From an uncultured Mycoplasma sp. (GTDB lineage: Bacteria > Bacillota_I > Bacilli_A > Mycoplasmatales > Metamycoplasmataceae), in NCBI GenBank assembly GCA_947040465.1, contig CAMRBO010000023.1:1-7276 (forward strand): 7,276 nucleotides of DNA, in the 5' to 3' direction. The translations under genes were made by a program, and so were the position numbers. Every line of letters starts with the position of its first letter. Within the stretch, counting starts at the first letter, position 1. Below are positions 5,210-7,276 of this stretch, piece by piece. Under the pieces are notes generated by a model. The model made no database searches. It was not told where the DNA came from and saw nothing but the letters and a program-made list of their open reading frames with translations.

Positions 5210-6403
5210 ATGAAAAAAGTTATAAAAATTATTAGTTCTTTATCCGCTTTATATCAATTTGATTTTATTTCTTATCCACCAGTTAAAGAATATCTAGAAA
5301 TGGTGTGAGGCACAAATACTAGTCATTATGATAAAGATAAATATGAAATAAAGTTACAAAAAATAAATAGTTTTACTATTGGCCTTATTGAAAGTGATAA
5401 TAAATTTTATTATTGTCCTGAAAGATTATTTATTGAATTAGATAAATTTCCCTTAGAAAATACTATTAAAAAAGAAGCGATTGAAAATCTTGAAAAAGTC
5501 ATAAACCCATTTATTGTTGAAAAATTATATTTAAAACTTGTAAAAATGAGAAGGGGATTAGATAGGGAAAGAATTGAATCTTATATCAATCACAAGACTT
5601 TTAATCTTAAGAATCTTTTGGTTGAATATGAAAATGATAATAAATCAATAATTAGAGAATATATAATTGTTTTATTATCTAACAATGATGATTTAGTTAC
5701 AATCGTGATGAAGGGCGATTCTGCAATCGAAATTTTATCAATGACCAAAAGATCAACACTTGATATTGATGCTCATATTGGTAAAGAAGAAATATTACTT
5801 GCCATTGAAATTTTAGAAAATAAGGAGAACCCTATTTATTTTGAAATTAAAAACAAAGAAAATATTGATTATCATAAAAATATAATTAAGATTTATTTAA
5901 TTCCAAAATCAAGAAGCAAAATTATTTCAAACTTAATTGATGAACAACAAATAACCATTCCTCTCTCATTGAATACCACTTATCCAAAAAAAGATATCAT
6001 TAAAACTATTCAGAATTACAACCTTCAAAAACAATCTCTTAAAAGAATGAGTAATTATTCAGCTCTTATTTTTTCCAAAGAAATGATATTGGCTGAAAAA
6101 TTCAAAAGTTTAATTTTTAAACCTGAAACAACAACGAGAACCAAAGATCTAATTGATTTAAAACTATTGTGAGATAAAAATGTTGATAAGGGATTATTTA
6201 TTAGATGGTTTTATATAAAGGGATTAAGTGATAGAAATTCTTCCACAAAGGAAGAAACAATCAAAATAATTAAGGAAAATAAAAATAAGCCTTTTGTGAA
6301 GATTGAAAGAAATTTTGATGAAGCTATTAGGATGTATAACATAAAAATCAGTTATGAAGAATGTATAGAAATTTATAAGAAATTAATTTCATATTTTATA
6401 TAA
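5210..6403 (+). CDS. AbiEii/AbiGii-type nucleotidyltransferase toxin with fused AbiEi-like N-terminus
   Basis: This single frame of 397 residues reads TGA as Trp at 33 and 321. Residues 113-397 form an AbiEii-type nucleotidyltransferase. VMKGDSAIEIL (166-176) stands for the family's LKGG[S/T]A motif, KRSTLDIDAHI (180-190) gives Asp185 and Asp187 as metal ligands, and LAEKFKSLI (294-302) followed by TRTKDLIDL (309-317) matches the C-terminal signature. The second Gly of GG[S/T] is Asp170. Toxins of this fold add nucleotides, for some members to tRNA 3' ends, and stop growth. Residues 1-112 hold no toxin motif; YYCPERLFIELDKFP (71-85 or so) resembles the late part of AbiEi antitoxins, but a typical AbiEi N-terminal winged helix is not recognisable. 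The classical pair is two overlapping genes; here they are joined, or the antitoxin has decayed. No separate antitoxin gene adjoins. ATG 5546 begins the toxin part but has no ribosome site. Confidence 0.8.
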
Positions 6404-6453
6404 TTCTCAATAAACATGATCATTGAATGTATCCCAAAAAAATATCACAAAAA

Positions 6454-6475
6454 CAAAAAAAGCGCGAACGCTTCC
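6454..6475 (-). terminator. Intrinsic terminator with UUCG tetraloop
   Basis: Read on the minus strand, AAGCG-TTCG-CGCTT (6473-6460) forms a short GC stem capped by UUCG, followed by seven T (6461-6455) and a further T-rich stretch. It lies 55-75 bp after the stop codon of the Abi gene at 6530 and should end its transcript. Confidence 0.7.
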
Positions 6476-6518
6476 AAAAAAGATCCCATTATTTATTACT
6501 AAATAATCTGGCTTTTTT
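6476..6518 (+). terminator. Terminator of the AbiE fusion gene, possibly bidirectional
   Basis: AAAAAAG (6476-6482) faces CTTTTTT (6512-6518). Inside them, ATTATTTA (6488-6495) pairs perfectly with TAAATAAT (6500-6507) around TTAC, with a small internal loop between the two stems. A T-run ends each side, so it can work in both directions. The rest of 6404-6453 shows no gene. Confidence 0.55.
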
Positions 6519-6529
6519 AACCAAAATTA

Positions 6530-7216
6530 TTATATCATGTTATTTTTGATTGGTCCAAAATCATCAACGAACTTTTCTTTGTATTCTGATGTGACATACT
6601 TTTCAAGCATAGTAATCATATCAACCAAACCAGGATCTAAAGAAATAAATTCATGATGAACAACTTTATTTCTAAAAGAACTAAAAATCTTTAATTCCTT
6701 AGGGTTGATTGATAGTTTGAATAGATTAGGAATTTTTAGTATCTTATGATAATATCTTAGAATTTCAGATAACAATAGCTTTTCTCCAAATGTTAATTTA
6801 TCAGGGCAAGAAGGTGTAATTTTAATTATCTTATTGCTATTTAAAATAAGATTTAGTTTTATTATTTTGTTGTTAGGTTTTTCTTTGTTAAATTGAATAA
6901 ATTTATTATTACTTTTATCAAATACTAAATTTATATTTTTTTCATTACTTAAAAAAAAACCAACTATTTCAGCAGCAATTTTATTTTCTATATAAAATAA
7001 ATATTCAGAAACTTTTCTCCTTAACCTTATGTCATCAATAAATCTTTTTTCTAAATGGGTGAACTCTGTTGGATTGTGGCCTCTAACTCTTAAAAGTTTT
7101 TCAAGCTCACGATATCTAGTGATACTCTTTATATAAAATTTGTTTTCATATTCAGTACAATCTATTTTGCCTATCATTATTTTAAAATTTTCATCAAACA
7201 CAAACTTCCCTTTCAT
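6530..7216 (-). CDS. Abi-family protein with HEPN RNase motif (AbiD/AbiF-like)
   Basis: The 228-residue protein resembles the Abi_2 (AbiD/AbiF) group of abortive-infection proteins. Residues 35-90 include ELEKLLRVRGHNPTEF, then FIDDIRLRRKVSEYLFYIE, which matches the group's helical 'di.LR...l...iE' region. Near the C-terminus SFRNKVVHHEF carries RNxxxH (Arg182-Asn183 to His187), the catalytic signature of HEPN ribonucleases. The middle part (90-135) is Asn/Lys-rich and variable. It contains no TGA or TGG codon. By family it would cut RNA after phage or plasmid attack, or act as a toxin; the trigger is unknown and no antitoxin is visible. ATG 7216 is the only plausible start, because an in-frame stop lies about 30 bases upstream and no ATG or TTG intervenes. 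It has no ribosome site and a -10 box almost touches it. It converges on the AbiE fusion gene. Confidence 0.72.
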   Translation of the reverse strand: MKGKFVFDENFKIMIGKIDCTEYENKFYIKSITRYRELEKLLRVRGHNPTEFTHLEKRFIDDIRLRRKVSEYLFYIENKIAAEIVGFFLSNEKNINLVFDKSNNKFIQFNKEKPNNKIIKLNLILNSNKIIKITPSCPDKLTFGEKLLLSEILRYYHKILKIPNLFKLSINPKELKIFSSFRNKVVHHEFISLDPGLVDMITMLEKYVTSEYKEKFVDDFGPIKNNMI

Positions 7217-7220
7217 AGAA

Positions 7221-7229
7221 ATTGTATCA
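7221..7229 (-). promoter_or_regulatory. Extended -10 directly before the Abi gene start
   Basis: On the minus strand TGATACAAT (7229-7221) is an extended -10 (TGn plus TACAAT). Only four bases (7220-7217) separate it from the ATG at 7216, so a transcript would start at the A of the start codon or within a base or two of it. The nearest -35-like word, TTAACA at 7255-7250, is too far away for normal spacing. The remaining bases to 7276 show no gene. Confidence 0.4.
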
Positions 7230-7276
7230 TTAATTAAATTTTATATTTTTGTTAATCACCTAATATAAATGTTGCA

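Noticed and set aside
1..7276. tRNA, rRNA, insertion sequence, transposase or CRISPR array
   Set aside because: I saw no cloverleaf with a conserved T-arm, no transposase motif, no paired terminal repeats around a gene and no spaced direct repeats.

Overview
The window comes from a mollicute (Mycoplasma/Spiroplasma/Mesoplasma-like) that reads TGA as tryptophan. The DNA is very AT-rich. Five of the reading frames are cut by TGA codons under the standard code and become single, family-length proteins when TGA is Trp. I count eight in-frame TGA codons against one TGG in the genes I read. One protein carries a typical mollicute lipoprotein signal. The genus cannot be fixed from this sequence alone.

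Layout. 1-203: C-terminal end of an unknown + strand protein. 388-834 (+): GIY-YIG nuclease with an N-terminal membrane anchor, preceded by a possible 31-residue hydrophobic peptide. 872-979 (+): a compact promoter-to-terminator unit that could make an RNA of about 70 nt. 1021-1257 (+): small HNH nuclease lacking a normal start. 1356-1910 (+): free-standing DEDDh (DnaQ-like) exonuclease. 1981-2574 (-): lipoprotein with an internally duplicated domain. 2814-3818 (+): S66 serine peptidase (LD-carboxypeptidase/MccF type). 3853-4995 (-): full-length Fic protein. 5117-5188: perfect 72-bp palindrome. 5210-6403 (+): one frame joining an AbiEi-like segment to an AbiEii-type nucleotidyltransferase toxin. 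6530-7216 (-): Abi-family protein with a HEPN RNxxxH motif.

The genes mostly alternate in strand, so they are separate transcription units. Hairpins sit between the convergent pairs at 1957-1974, 3834-3855 and 6454-6518. Divergent promoters lie at 2575-2813 and 4996-5209.

The content reads as an accessory defence/conflict region. It has three different nuclease folds on the left, a possible toxin-resistance peptidase in the middle, and three candidate toxin or abortive-infection enzymes on the right (AMP-transferase, nucleotidyltransferase, HEPN RNase). The most unusual features are the spacerless 72-bp palindrome between the divergent Fic and AbiE genes, the fused AbiE protein with an altered GG[S/T] motif, and the apparently leaderless starts of the two Abi-type genes. 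Joint function is inference; no single known system explains the whole set.
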